A stretch of DNA of 33,055 bases from Novipirellula artificiosorum (GCF_007860135.1 NZ_SJPV01000003.1:667804-700858); one strand, 5' to 3'. Shown: positions 1-8,670, numbered from the stretch's first letter. The notes: a model not told the origin generated them from the letters alone. Program-made: numbers and translations.

Positions 1-1
1 G

Positions 2-115
2 CTAGCTGGCTACATGATCCTGCTCTCGATGACCGATCTGCTAGAATCGCCCGACATCGACATCGGTCAACTGAAGCAAATGGCCGCCAACGCTCTCCCG
101 TTCAGACTTGTGTAG
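2..115 (+). CDS. C-terminal end of an unidentified protein (partial)
   Basis: An open frame runs from the left edge of the window to a TAG at 113-115, giving 37 residues that end in NALPFRLV. The composition is protein-like, with a hydrophobic start (GYMILLSMTDLL) followed by a short acidic and amphipathic tail. The stop codon lies inside a stem-loop (104-154) with a T-rich 3' side, which fits the end of a transcription unit. I do not recognise the family, and the true start lies outside the window. A chance open frame of this length is possible, so confidence is moderate. Confidence 0.4.
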   Translation, partial: LAGYMILLSMTDLLESPDIDIGQLKQMAANALPFRLV

Positions 116-154
116 ATACCAATGCCCAGAGGGAGAGGTAAATCTTGTAAGTCT
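104..154 (+). terminator. Nested stem-loop with T-tract (copy A of a repeated structured element)
   Basis: AGACTT (104-109) pairs with AAGTCT (149-154) and is followed by a T-run. Inside it TACC (117-120) pairs with GGTA (137-140), and CCC (125-127) pairs with GGG (131-133). The stop codon of the partial gene (113-115) lies within the element. The pairing and T-run fit an intrinsic terminator. A second copy with the same nested layout and a shared core (GATACCAAT.CCC) lies at 24548-24593, so this is probably a dispersed family rather than an isolated terminator. Confidence 0.55.
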
Positions 155-363
155 TTTTCAATCAACAACTTAAAAACTGCACGACCTCTAAGCGGTAGGA
201 TTGCAACTCGACGACGAGACGAAGCTGGAACTAGAGATGTGGCTGAACGAATCCGTGGCTAGCTTGCCGACGAAATCATCGCTAAGCAAATCTGCGGGAG
301 TCCCAAGCGAATGATTCGAACAACGGAACGACTGATGCGCGATTGGAACACAGGGCTCACCGA
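155..363. other. Intergenic stretch between the partial gene and the regulator
   Basis: No convincing gene is visible between the first stem-loop and the stop codon of the regulator at 364. A short plus-strand frame around 200-305 translates into protein-like sequence (MWLNESVASLPTKSS) but is under 40 codons and has no clear start. I see no promoter or further repeat here. Confidence 0.4.
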
Positions 364-1521
364 TTACGTTGACCCACCGTGCTGCTTTCGCCACTGGCCG
401 GGGGTCATCTCGAACTCCCGCTGAAACACGTTGGCGAAGTATTGGCTTGACTTGAAACCACAAGCCAATGCAACACTGGCAATCGACTGGTTGCCTTGCA
501 GCAACTGCTTGGCATGATCTAACCGAAGCCGCTGAATCTCTGCCTTGGGACTGCGCCCCACGTGCTCGCGGAACAACTTCTCCAAATAGGATCGACTGAC
601 CGAAACGTGGCGAACCACGTCATTGACGTTGATGCCGCAACGTGCTTGATCACGAATGAACTGTATCGCATTGACCATATCCGGTTCGCCGATGGCGATC
701 ACGTCCGAAGAACGGCGAGTTTCCACACCAGTGGGACGCACCCAAATCGGCTCACTCGCCCACGGACCACCCTCAAGCATTGCCTGCAACCGCTCGGCAG
801 CGAGATACCCGATCCGCTCAGCGTTTTGCTCAACACTGGACAAGGTCGGCCAGGCCATCCCGCACAATACGGGATCGTTATCAACGCCCACAACAGCAAC
901 TTGGTCCGGTACTGCAATGCGAGCCAAACGAGCGGCTTCCAATAATCGAGTCCCGCACAAATCATTCGCACACAAAATACCCGTTGGATATTCAAGCGTT
1001 CCCAACCAGTCACCCAACTCTCTCCGTTGATCGAGCCACTGAATCGCTCGCTTGCGACGCGGCGCGTAACTGGCTGCCAATCCCAAACCGCGCTCGCGTA
1101 GTCGCCTCTTCAACGCATTGCGTCGAAAACGACACCATGCCCTATCGACAATCTGACACCATGCAAAGCTTTGGATACCGCGCGGCAGGAAGTGTTCAAT
1201 CGCTGCATCGACCAAAGCGTCTTCGTCCGAGTAGACGATCGGTACATCCTGCCCCATGCCGCACATATCGGTCTCAATCATTGGCACGTCAAGTTGACGC
1301 AGCGATTGGACGACTGCAGGTGACGAGGAATGTGAGATCACGCCGTCGCCGTCAAAGCGATGTACCCAACTAGGCAGCGGCTCGCGTTTCCCCCGTTCTT
1401 CAACGTAGACCGCCCAATCGCAGTAGCCTTCACTCATATAGCGAGAGACTCCCTGAAGCAGTTTGCGTCCAAACGCCTTTGAAGTTTCGATCAGCAGTAA
1501 GATATTACTAGGATCCGCCAT
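364..1521 (-). CDS. XylR-type transcriptional regulator (sugar-binding domain + AraC HTH)
   Basis: This 385-residue protein has the two-part layout of enterobacterial XylR. An N-terminal periplasmic-binding-protein/LacI-like sensor (about residues 5-270) begins NILLLIETSKAFGRKLLQGV, and a C-terminal AraC-type double helix-turn-helix (about 280-385) contains INVNDVVRHVSVSRSYLEKL and ends FQREFEMTPGQWRKQH. XylR senses a pentose and activates catabolic genes, so a related sugar inducer is likely. The ATG at 1521 was chosen because it puts MADPSNILLLIE where XylR proteins begin. An in-frame ATG at 1533 is the alternative, and longer extensions are not family-like. The gene is divergent from the dehydrogenase at 1632 and is the obvious candidate regulator of that operon. 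The inducer is unknown. Confidence 0.9.
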   Translation of the reverse strand: MADPSNILLLIETSKAFGRKLLQGVSRYMSEGYCDWAVYVEERGKREPLPSWVHRFDGDGVISHSSSPAVVQSLRQLDVPMIETDMCGMGQDVPIVYSDEDALVDAAIEHFLPRGIQSFAWCQIVDRAWCRFRRNALKRRLRERGLGLAASYAPRRKRAIQWLDQRRELGDWLGTLEYPTGILCANDLCGTRLLEAARLARIAVPDQVAVVGVDNDPVLCGMAWPTLSSVEQNAERIGYLAAERLQAMLEGGPWASEPIWVRPTGVETRRSSDVIAIGEPDMVNAIQFIRDQARCGINVNDVVRHVSVSRSYLEKLFREHVGRSPKAEIQRLRLDHAKQLLQGNQSIASVALACGFKSSQYFANVFQREFEMTPGQWRKQHGGST

Positions 1522-1533
1522 GCAAAATTCCAT

Positions 1534-1631
1534 ACAACATTTACGAGATATCGTACTGGAAAACCAGCCGTCTACAAGAGACAATTGTTGCAGTTGGAAC
1601 CGAATGGCTGGCTGGTTAATTGGGACATCGC
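1534..1631. promoter_or_regulatory. Divergent control region of the sugar operon
   Basis: About 100 bases separate the two divergent start codons. They contain an 8-bp inverted repeat AACCAGCC (1562-1569) / GGCTGGTT (1610-1617), a small hairpin CTGG-AAAA-CCAG (1556-1567) and the palindrome ACAATTGT (1581-1588). These are plausible sites for the XylR-type regulator and for overlapping promoters. No consensus promoter boxes can be assigned with confidence. Confidence 0.4.
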
Positions 1632-2390
1632 ATGGATCTTGGACTCTCTGGAAAAGTAGCGTTGGTGACGGGCGCTGCAGGTGGTTTGGGCAAAACCATC
1701 GCGGAAACGCTCGCGGCCGAAGGAGCCAAGGTCGGGGTGAATTACCGCAGCAAACCCGATGAAGCAAAGGTGGTGGTTGATTCAATCCGCGCCGCCGGTG
1801 GAGAAGCGATTGCCGTAGGCGGCGATGTGGTTGATGACCAACAAGTGACTGGAATGTTTGATCAGCTTGAGTCCTCATTGGGGATCGTCGACGTCTTGGT
1901 CAACAACGCCGCGTTCTGCCCAACCCGTCCGACTGCTGAACTGCCGTCTGAAGATTTCATGCACACAATGAACGTGAATCTGGGCGGCACGTTCAGATGC
2001 TGTCAGCAGTTCGTTCGTCGTCTAGAGGCAGCCGATCGTACGGGGCGAATCGTCAACATCTCTTCGCAGGCAGCATTTCGTGGCAGTCGCAGCGGCAAGA
2101 CCGCGTATGACTCAAGCAAGCGAGGCATCATCGGGTTTACGATCTCATTGGCTCGGGAATTGGCAGCGAAGGGATTTGGCGTGAACTGCGTTGCCCCTGG
2201 ACTGATGCTGACCGAAATGGTCGCTGATGCGTACCACGCCAACCCAGAAGAATTCAACAGTCGTGCTCCACTCGGACGCATTGGCCAAACGCAAGAAATC
2301 GCCGACGTGGTCGTGTTCTTGGCTTCACAGCGAGCCAGCTACATGACCGGTGCCACCGTGGATGTCTCCGGCGGCTTGGCAATGCACTGA
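1632..2390 (+). CDS. Short-chain dehydrogenase/reductase (classical SDR)
   Basis: This 252-residue classical SDR is predicted to be a cytoplasmic NAD(P)-dependent sugar or polyol oxidoreductase. The cofactor-binding TGAAGGLG lies at residues 13-20, NNAA at 91-94, the catalytic serine in VNISSQ near 144, and the Y159-x-x-x-K163 pair in AYDSSK. The family C-terminus [13 protein letters not shown] is intact. Bases after strand beta-2 encode NYRS rather than an acidic residue, which leans towards NADP(H), an inference only. The ATG at 1632 gives the normal SDR start ([14 protein letters not shown]), while an upstream TTG at 1620 adds four residues. It is the first gene of the operon opposite the regulator, and the transporter starts 23 bases downstream. 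Specificity cannot be assigned by eye; xylitol/L-xylulose-type or sugar-acid dehydrogenases are candidates. Confidence 0.88.
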   Translation: MDLGLSGKVALVTGAAGGLGKTIAETLAAEGAKVGVNYRSKPDEAKVVVDSIRAAGGEAIAVGGDVVDDQQVTGMFDQLESSLGIVDVLVNNAAFCPTRPTAELPSEDFMHTMNVNLGGTFRCCQQFVRRLEAADRTGRIVNISSQAAFRGSRSGKTAYDSSKRGIIGFTISLARELAAKGFGVNCVAPGLMLTEMVADAYHANPEEFNSRAPLGRIGQTQEIADVVVFLASQRASYMTGATVDVSGGLAMH

Positions 2391-2412
2391 TACGGATGAA
2401 GGGAAGCAACTC

Positions 2413-3681
2413 ATGAGTGACAATCACAAGATGTCGCTAACCGTCCGCGTTCAGCTGAGCGCGATGATGTTCCTTCAGTTCATGCTGTTTGCGGTCTGGT
2501 TCGTCCAGCTCTCAGCATATGCAACCGATATGGGCGTCTCTGGAGTCATGTTGTCACTGATCGTTAGCTCGATGGCGATTGGATGTCTTGTATCGCCCAT
2601 CGTGGGAATGATCGCAGACCGACATTTCGCCAGCCAAAAGGTTCTTGGAGTGCTCAATGGAATCTGCACACTTTTTCTTGTGATAGCAGCACAAGTGACT
2701 GACCCGACGCTGCTGTTCCTCGTTCTTCTCGGCGCGATGCTTTGCTATATGCCCACCTGGGGACTGACAAGTGCGATCGCGATGGCAAACGGCCCGGTTG
2801 AAAAATTCCCGCAAATTCGCGTCTTCGGCTCACTCGGCTGGGTTGCCTCTGGCATCTTCAGTCTTTTGGCGTTAAAGATCTTTGGCATGGAAGCCTTCGA
2901 CGGAACCAATCTCCCCTTTTATTGTGGAGCCGCAACGTGTGCCGTCGCCACCGTCGTCGCACTGCTGCTTCCCGACACGCCTCCCCCGGCGAAAGGCCAG
3001 GAAACATCGATCGTTGACGCACTTGGCCTTCGAGCGTTTGCATTGACGAAAGACTTTCACTTCGCCCTTTTCATTATCGTCAGCGTTCTTGTCATGATTC
3101 CGTTTTCGATCTACTGGTCGTACGGAAGTGTGTTTCTCAAGGATGCGGGTTTTAAGCAATTGACACTAACGATGAACTGGGGCCAAGCGGCAGAAATGGT
3201 CTTCATGCTGATGATCCCGATCGCGCTGAAACAGCTCGGTGTCAAATGGTCCATGACCGTTGGCTTGTTAGCACTGCTGGCACGTTACGTCTCATTCTAT
3301 TTCGGTAGCACTCAGGACATTCAGTCGCTTTTCTACGTGGCAATCCTGGTGCATGGGTTGATTTTTGGGTTCTTCTTCGTTGGAGGTCAAATTTACATCG
3401 ACAAATACGCACCCCGAGAGCTGCGTGCCCAAGCACAAGGGTTCATCTTCCTAATGACATTCGGTATCGGCCTACTGATCGGTAACTTTGTCAACGGAGA
3501 ATTGATTGCGAGACACAGTGTCGAATCCATCGTCGATGGAGAGACGATCATCCAGTATGACTGGGGCTACATTTGGATGGTCAACCTCGTGATTTCACTG
3601 GTGCTGCTGATCGTATTTGCGTTGTTATTCAAAGACACGTCCAAACTGGCAGACGTCTCCAGTGCAGCGGAGGGCAACTGA
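2413..3681 (+). CDS. MFS transporter, nucleoside:H+ symporter (NupG/XapB) family
   Basis: A 422-residue inner-membrane protein with about 12 hydrophobic helices. The loop between helices 2 and 3 has the MFS signature GMIADRHFASQK. GSLGWVASG and AQGFIFLMTFGIGLLIGN are typical of the nucleoside:proton symporter family that includes NupG and XapB. It probably imports a nucleoside, a free sugar or a polyol by proton symport. The start ATG at 2413 is preceded by a purine-rich GAAGGGAAG and gives MSDNHKMSLTVRVQLSAMMF. The stop overlaps the start of the kinase by one base (TGATG), so the two are probably translationally coupled. A nucleoside-family transporter with a kinase and DeoC fits uptake of a ribosyl or deoxyribosyl compound, but planctomycete members may carry other sugars. 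Confidence 0.88.
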   Translation: MSDNHKMSLTVRVQLSAMMFLQFMLFAVWFVQLSAYATDMGVSGVMLSLIVSSMAIGCLVSPIVGMIADRHFASQKVLGVLNGICTLFLVIAAQVTDPTLLFLVLLGAMLCYMPTWGLTSAIAMANGPVEKFPQIRVFGSLGWVASGIFSLLALKIFGMEAFDGTNLPFYCGAATCAVATVVALLLPDTPPPAKGQETSIVDALGLRAFALTKDFHFALFIIVSVLVMIPFSIYWSYGSVFLKDAGFKQLTLTMNWGQAAEMVFMLMIPIALKQLGVKWSMTVGLLALLARYVSFYFGSTQDIQSLFYVAILVHGLIFGFFFVGGQIYIDKYAPRELRAQAQGFIFLMTFGIGLLIGNFVNGELIARHSVESIVDGETIIQYDWGYIWMVNLVISLVLLIVFALLFKDTSKLADVSSAAEGN

Positions 3682-5183
3682 TGAGCGAACGATATCTTCT
3701 TGGAGTCGACAACGGTGGCACGGTCGCAAAGGCGGCCTTGTTTGACCTGACAGGCAAAGAACTTGCCATCGCGCGTCGCAATATCGAACTCGAAATGCCC
3801 CACGCCGATTGGCATGAAATTGACTCGGATCGGCTCTGGCAAGCAACTGCTGAAGCAATTCGCGAAGTCATCCGTGATGCAAAGGTTGCAGCGAAAGAGA
3901 TCGTTTCCGTGTCCTGCACCGGCCATGGCAACGGGCTTTACTTGGTCGACGAGGCCGGACGACCGACTCGCAAGGGGATCAGCAGTAGCGATTCACGCGC
4001 TCGTGATTATGTCGAAAACTGGAATCAAGACGGTATAATCGAAAAGCTACGCCCGAAAACGTTGCAATGCAACTGGCCTGCGCAACCCAACGCTTTATTA
4101 CGTTGGATGATCGACAACGAACCGGAAACACTGCAGCGAAGCCGCTGGGCATTGATGTGCAAAGACTATGTACGGATGCGATTGACTGGTGAAGCCCACG
4201 CTGAGCTAACGGACTACTCAGGTACCAGTCTCATGGATGTACGCAAAGGCGAGTACGACGACGAAATATTTGAAGCTTTCGGAATTGAATCCACTCGCAA
4301 GCTAATGCCACCCGTCGTCCGTAGCACGCAAGCGGCAGGAAGCATTTCGGCGAGCGCTGCAAGCGAAACCGGACTGGCCGAGGGCACTGCTGTCTATGGT
4401 GGTGCTTTTGATATCGATGCTTGCGGACTAGCCGCAGGTTGTATCGACCCAGATAGCATGGTCATGGTTGGTGGAACCTGGGGAAACAATCAATACATTA
4501 CCCCTGAGCCGTTGTGCAGTGCCGATGTCTTCATGGTCAGCCGATACGCCATCGACGGCTACTACTTGGTGTTGGAAGGCAGCGCAACTTCGGCCAGCAA
4601 TCTGGAGTGGTTTGTCGATCTAATGTTGGCCGATCAACGCCAGCAGAGCAGCAACGTCTATCGATGGTGCGACAACGCGGTTGGCGAGTCTGCGCCAACG
4701 ATATCCGCCCCAATGTTCTTGCCATTTCTGTACGGCAGCCCCGTGAACCCAAACGCGACCGGCACCTTTCTGGGACTGACTGGACAAACCGACCGAGCGG
4801 CGATGGCTCGTGCAATCTTCGAAGGCGTCTGCTTCATGCATCACTGGCATTGGGACCGTTTAATGCAATTTCGCCCCTGTCCCAAGATTATCAGCATGAC
4901 CGGCGGAGTCGCGCGCAGCGAAGTCTGGTGTCAAATGTTTGCCGACGTTTTCAACGTTCCAGTCCAAGTCCCAGAGGCTGAAGAGCTGGGGGCGTTGGGA
5001 GCGGCTATGATTGCATCCATCGGACACGGGATCTATCCCGATCTCGCGGCTGCTTGCGAACAAATGACGCGAATCAATCGCCGTCACGAACCCCGCTCGG
5101 AACAACATGCCGTTTACTCGGCAAGGCGCAAGCGTTTTCTTGCTACGCTGGATGCCTTGTGTCCGATCTGGAATTCCCTTTGA
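3681..5183 (+). CDS. FGGY carbohydrate kinase, L-xylulose kinase (LyxK)-like
   Basis: A 500-residue cytoplasmic FGGY-family sugar kinase, about the length of E. coli LyxK (498). The N-terminal phosphate-binding loop is GVDNGGTVAKAALFD. The catalytic aspartate is probably D244 in GGAFDIDACG. SSDSRA, SATSASNLEWF and MFLPFLYGSP strongly resemble the matching LyxK segments. The C-terminal nucleotide-binding motif MTGGVARSEVWCQMFAD is intact. The reaction would be ATP-dependent phosphorylation of a ketopentose or related sugar. It overlaps the transporter by one base and is followed by the cupin isomerase 48 bases on, a transporter-kinase-isomerase module. Substrates other than L-xylulose (D-xylulose, 3-keto-L-gulonate, a deoxyketose) cannot be excluded. 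Confidence 0.9.
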   Translation: MSERYLLGVDNGGTVAKAALFDLTGKELAIARRNIELEMPHADWHEIDSDRLWQATAEAIREVIRDAKVAAKEIVSVSCTGHGNGLYLVDEAGRPTRKGISSSDSRARDYVENWNQDGIIEKLRPKTLQCNWPAQPNALLRWMIDNEPETLQRSRWALMCKDYVRMRLTGEAHAELTDYSGTSLMDVRKGEYDDEIFEAFGIESTRKLMPPVVRSTQAAGSISASAASETGLAEGTAVYGGAFDIDACGLAAGCIDPDSMVMVGGTWGNNQYITPEPLCSADVFMVSRYAIDGYYLVLEGSATSASNLEWFVDLMLADQRQQSSNVYRWCDNAVGESAPTISAPMFLPFLYGSPVNPNATGTFLGLTGQTDRAAMARAIFEGVCFMHHWHWDRLMQFRPCPKIISMTGGVARSEVWCQMFADVFNVPVQVPEAEELGALGAAMIASIGHGIYPDLAAACEQMTRINRRHEPRSEQHAVYSARRKRFLATLDALCPIWNSL

Positions 5184-5231
5184 CCCCGAACGCCCTGTTG
5201 GCAAAACAGGCCCCCACAAAAGGACGAACAA

Positions 5232-5906
5232 ATGAAGCGAAGAACTCTCATGAAGGCAACTGCCTTGGCCGCGGCAGCTCCCTTTGCAATGAGCATCAAA
5301 GAGGCCGATGCAGCACCGATAAAAAATGCTGATTTCTATACGGATGGCAAGTTTGACGTGGAAAAGGCCAAAGACGGCCTGATCGCGATGTGCAGACGAT
5401 TTGGCTATCCCATCTTTCCCGAGTTTCGTGAAAAGCTTTGGGTAAGCGATTACGGCACCGGCAAGTATGCAGAACTGGGGCTGGCCGCGCTGATGCACGA
5501 GAACCACAGCAGCGAAGATGGCGTCTTCATGTTGATGGATTTGTTCTTGATGCCCGGTCAAATGTTGCCGGAACATTGGCACCTGGAAGGCGATCTGGGC
5601 ATCGTCAAGAACGAAGGCTGGCTGGTTCGCTGGGGCAAGAGCTACATCGGTGGAATCGGCAATAACAACATCGCCATGTACCCTGAAATCAAGATTCCCC
5701 AAGTCCACTGCAAAGGCACGACAACGACGCATCATGTTGTCCCCGCCACGCCCGGCATGTTCGTTCCGCTCGCGGAAATCAAATCTCGACACTGGCAATT
5801 CGCCGGTCCCGAAGGTGCCATCATCAACGAGGTCGCTAACCTGCACACGGATTCGGCGGTTCGACACTCCGACCAAGCGATCAACGACAACTTCCTTGGC
5901 ATATAG
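5232..5906 (+). CDS. D-lyxose-isomerase-like cupin with Tat-like signal
   Basis: A 224-residue protein. The N-terminus (KRRTLMKATALAAAAP, then a polar ADAA) looks like a twin-arginine or Sec signal ending near residue 28. The rest resembles the D-lyxose ketol-isomerase cupin family in order and spacing: DYGTGKYAELGLAAL, then LMPGQMLPEHWHLEGD with the HxH pair H115/H117, then SRHWQFAGPEGAIINEVANL with H187. E119, D121 or E128 could supply the acidic metal ligand. The family interconverts D-lyxose and D-xylulose with Mn2+. The similarity is distant and the acidic ligand spacing is not clear, so another sugar isomerase or cupin role is possible. A signal peptide is odd for an enzyme sitting between a cytoplasmic kinase and aldolase. 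Confidence 0.65.
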   Translation: MKRRTLMKATALAAAAPFAMSIKEADAAPIKNADFYTDGKFDVEKAKDGLIAMCRRFGYPIFPEFREKLWVSDYGTGKYAELGLAALMHENHSSEDGVFMLMDLFLMPGQMLPEHWHLEGDLGIVKNEGWLVRWGKSYIGGIGNNNIAMYPEIKIPQVHCKGTTTTHHVVPATPGMFVPLAEIKSRHWQFAGPEGAIINEVANLHTDSAVRHSDQAINDNFLGI

Positions 5907-5970
5907 GCTCAAGCCTCTCGCTCCGCAACACCGCACCCAACGCCGACGCACATCAACCTCAAGGTTCACC

Positions 5971-7050
5971 ATGTTACGCAACGTTCTTCCTCTTTTGGTT
6001 CTGGCCATCAGCAGCCAGTTTTGCCTTGCAGCCGCACCCACACTCAAGCAGATTGAAGTCGACGGAACACCAACTTCGATTGTTCTGCCGGAGGACACTT
6101 CCACTCCCGATGGAATGACGGTCGCCAAAGACGGCAAGATCTACTTAAACATGTTGAATCTGCAGGTCGCAGCCGTCGCTGCGGTTTGGACGATCGACGC
6201 AGACGACCAACTTGAAAAGTTGATCGATCTACCAAAGCATCCAGACACAGATGACGTGTATCCCCTGGGAATCGCGCAAGGAAGCGATGGCAACTTCTAT
6301 GTGGCCGACAATCAAACCTTCGGCGAAAACATGGACCACCAATCACGTCTGCTGCGGGTGGTGATGAAAGGCAAGAAAGCTGTCCGCGTGGAGACTGTCG
6401 CAACTGGATTCATTGCGGCCAATGCTGTCGAAGCCTATGGCGATAGCATCTACGTTACTGAAACTTGCCTGGTCAATGACGCTCAGCCTCATCTATCCGG
6501 CGTTTATAAGTTCGATCTTGACGAACTCTCGGCAGACAAACCCGCTGAACTGAAGCCTGATGGAGCCGATGAGCGTTTGGTTGCCAAATTCACGACCGAA
6601 GCCGATGACTGGCGATCCGGTGTTGGCGCCAATGGGATGGCGATTACACCCAAAGGCGTCTTGTACGTGTGCAATTTTGGCGAAGCATCCGTCTTGACCG
6701 CCCCACTGAAAGAAGACGGCTTTCTTGCCGAACCATTGAAAACCTTGGTCAAAGGCAAAGGAATTGGCAGCACCGATGGAATGAAATATGTGCATTCGCT
6801 TAGGAAATTAATTGTGGCCGACTTCTTTTCCAATGCGATTCACCTCGTCGGACTCAAAGGGGGACGTGTAAAAACCATCGCCCAGAATCCAAACTCCGAC
6901 GGCGCTGGCGGCAAGCTCGATAAGCCCTCCGAGCCCTGTGTTCGCGGCACGACCGTTTATGCGTCAAACATCGACCTGCCTTATGACGGCAACGAACCAG
7001 ACAAACCGGACACGCTGACGGTGATTCAATTGAAAATCACCGACAAATAG
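5971..7050 (+). CDS. Secreted SMP-30/gluconolactonase-like beta-propeller
   Basis: A 359-residue protein with a clear signal peptide (MLRNVLPLLVLAISSQFCLA, cleavage near residue 25). Repeated blade motifs follow: TPDGMTVAKDGKIYLN, GIAQGSDGNFYVADN, ANGMAITPKGVLYVCNFG and GSTDGMKYVHSL. Such repeats are typical of six-bladed SMP-30/gluconolactonase/NHL-like propellers, which often hydrolyse sugar lactones using a bound divalent cation. Catalytic residues cannot be assigned confidently by eye, so it could be a binding propeller rather than a lactonase. The start at 5971 was chosen because it gives the signal peptide; the upstream extension overlaps the isomerase and reads as low-quality protein. 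It follows the isomerase by 64 bases and precedes the second dehydrogenase by 61. A periplasmic lactonase beside dehydrogenases would fit an oxidative sugar step. Confidence 0.72.
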   Translation: MLRNVLPLLVLAISSQFCLAAAPTLKQIEVDGTPTSIVLPEDTSTPDGMTVAKDGKIYLNMLNLQVAAVAAVWTIDADDQLEKLIDLPKHPDTDDVYPLGIAQGSDGNFYVADNQTFGENMDHQSRLLRVVMKGKKAVRVETVATGFIAANAVEAYGDSIYVTETCLVNDAQPHLSGVYKFDLDELSADKPAELKPDGADERLVAKFTTEADDWRSGVGANGMAITPKGVLYVCNFGEASVLTAPLKEDGFLAEPLKTLVKGKGIGSTDGMKYVHSLRKLIVADFFSNAIHLVGLKGGRVKTIAQNPNSDGAGGKLDKPSEPCVRGTTVYASNIDLPYDGNEPDKPDTLTVIQLKITDK

Positions 7051-7111
7051 TACGAGCTGCTGGAACGTACCTGTTGCCAGCAGCTCACCCTGCAACCACC
7101 TGGAGAAAACT

Positions 7112-7885
7112 GTGGATTTCGAAAACAAAGTGGCGCTGGTGACCGGCGCCGCGGGAAGTATCGGCAAAGGCATTGCCTCGCATTTGATCGCTGAAGGCGC
7201 CCAAGTCTTTGTCACCGATCTCGACCAATCAACACTCGACACAATCGTCAGCGAATTGGGCGAAAACTGCCAAGGCCTGGCAGCCGACGTCACGGTTCAT
7301 GATCAAGTCAAGCATGTCGTCGATGCAACGACGAATGCCTACGGCAAGATCGACGTCCTGATCAACGTCGCGGGCGTGACCGGAAAGGGGGCCGCGATCG
7401 AAGACGTTGATGAGAAGACTTGGGAATTTGTCTTTGACGTCAATTGCAAAGGCACGTTCTTGTTCATCAAGGAAGTCGTGCCGCTGATGAAAGCGACCGG
7501 ATCCGGCAGCATCGTGAACTTTTCTAGCAAGTCGGGAAAAACCGGATCGGCTTTGATGAGTGCCTATTCGTCCGCCAAGGCAGCCATCATTGGCTTGACA
7601 CAAGCACTCGCCTTCGAGCTCGCCGGTAACAACATCCGCGTCAATTGCGTTTGCCCTGGAATCACCGAGGCCACCGGCGTGTGGAGCAACGTGTCGTCGG
7701 ACTATGTCAAGAACATGAACATGCCCCACGACGAGATCGTCAAGATGTTCACTTCCAAAGTTCCATTGGGACGATTGGCAAAAATCGACGATGTTGTACA
7801 GATGACTTGCTATTTAGCTTCGGAAAAGGCCGGCTACATGACCGGTCAAGCGATCAACATCACCGGCGGTCGCGAGATGCATTAG
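7112..7885 (+). CDS. Short-chain dehydrogenase/reductase (second SDR of the operon)
   Basis: A 257-residue classical SDR starting at GTG 7112, with a good GGAGAAAA purine tract just upstream. TGAAGSIG lies at residues 11-18, NVAG at 85-88, the catalytic serine in VNFSSK near 138, and Y152-x-x-x-K156 in AYSSAK. D36 at the end of beta-2 (VFVTDLD) favours NAD(H). The C-terminus GQAINITGGREMH is complete. It is similar in layout to the first SDR but clearly divergent, so it is a distinct enzyme rather than a recent duplicate. DeoC starts 64 bases downstream. The likely role is oxidation of a secondary alcohol on a sugar, polyol or lactone-derived acid; the exact substrate is unknown. Confidence 0.88.
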   Translation: MDFENKVALVTGAAGSIGKGIASHLIAEGAQVFVTDLDQSTLDTIVSELGENCQGLAADVTVHDQVKHVVDATTNAYGKIDVLINVAGVTGKGAAIEDVDEKTWEFVFDVNCKGTFLFIKEVVPLMKATGSGSIVNFSSKSGKTGSALMSAYSSAKAAIIGLTQALAFELAGNNIRVNCVCPGITEATGVWSNVSSDYVKNMNMPHDEIVKMFTSKVPLGRLAKIDDVVQMTCYLASEKAGYMTGQAINITGGREMH

Positions 7886-7949
7886 GGCAGGAATTTCCAA
7901 CATCACTCTCCCACAGAAATCATTCAACCTCGAGGACAATCAGAAGCCA

Positions 7950-8633
7950 ATGACGACATGGACCAGAGACAAAGTCGCGGCAACCATCGACCACGCCGCG
8001 TTAAAAGCCAACATCACGGATCAAGAAATCGTCGAGAACTGTGATCTTGGAAAAGAATACAAAGTCGCCAGTGTGTGCGTGCGACCAAGCGACATGCGAC
8101 TGGTCGCCAAGGAACTCGCGGGCTCCGGCGTACTCCCCTCGATGGTTGTCGGCTTTCCTCACGGCGACAGCAAACCGGAAGTGAAAGCGTTGGAAGCAAA
8201 ACTGGGGATCGAAGACGGCGCCAAAGAACTCGACATGGTGATGAATGTCGGCAAGTTCCTCTCCGGCGACGAAGAGTGGGTCCGCCGTGATATTGAAGCC
8301 GTGGTCGCGGAAGCGAAGAAAGCCGGCGATGTTGAGGTCAAGGTGATCTTGGAAACTTGCTATCTGAGTCCCGAGCAGATCGCCCGAGCCTGCGAAATCT
8401 CGCGTGAGGCAGGTGCCGACTACGTCAAAACATCAACCGGTTTTGGTGACGGACCGGCCACTCCTGAAGCCATCGATGTGATGATCAAAACGGTCGGCGA
8501 CACGATGGGCGTGAAGGCTTCAGCCGGAATACGAGACTACGAAACCGCTCGTGGCTACCTTGAACAAGGCTGCAAACGTCTCGGCACCGGCGGCGGCACA
8601 AAGCCTCTGCTTGATCAGGCCCCAAAAGCGTAA
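7950..8633 (+). CDS. deoC: Deoxyribose-phosphate aldolase (class I)
   Basis: A 227-residue TIM-barrel class I aldolase. The Schiff-base lysine is K160 in DYVKTSTGFG, the second active-site lysine is K189 in GVKASAGIRD, and D95 in KELDMVMNVG completes the triad. The N-terminus ATIDHAALKANITDQEI and VGFPHG are also characteristic. Known members cleave 2-deoxy-D-ribose 5-phosphate to glyceraldehyde 3-phosphate and acetaldehyde. All catalytic residues are present, so it should be active. No thymidine phosphorylase or phosphopentomutase is nearby, and its partners are a FGGY kinase, an isomerase and dehydrogenases. It may therefore act on a phosphorylated deoxy-sugar from this pathway rather than in nucleoside salvage. 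Acetaldehyde produced could be handled elsewhere, as no aldehyde dehydrogenase is seen here. Confidence 0.93.
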   Translation: MTTWTRDKVAATIDHAALKANITDQEIVENCDLGKEYKVASVCVRPSDMRLVAKELAGSGVLPSMVVGFPHGDSKPEVKALEAKLGIEDGAKELDMVMNVGKFLSGDEEWVRRDIEAVVAEAKKAGDVEVKVILETCYLSPEQIARACEISREAGADYVKTSTGFGDGPATPEAIDVMIKTVGDTMGVKASAGIRDYETARGYLEQGCKRLGTGGGTKPLLDQAPKA

Positions 8634-8670
8634 CGCAACGATCATCGCTTCAACACACCGAAAGACTCCT

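Noticed and set aside
200..305. Short plus-strand peptide-like frame (MWLNESVASLPTKSS)
   Set aside because: Fewer than 40 codons, no convincing start or ribosome site, and no recognised family.
4860..6137. Long minus-strand open frame of about 425 codons
   Set aside because: It lies antisense to the kinase, isomerase and propeller genes and shows no family-like sequence. It is a shadow of their codon bias.
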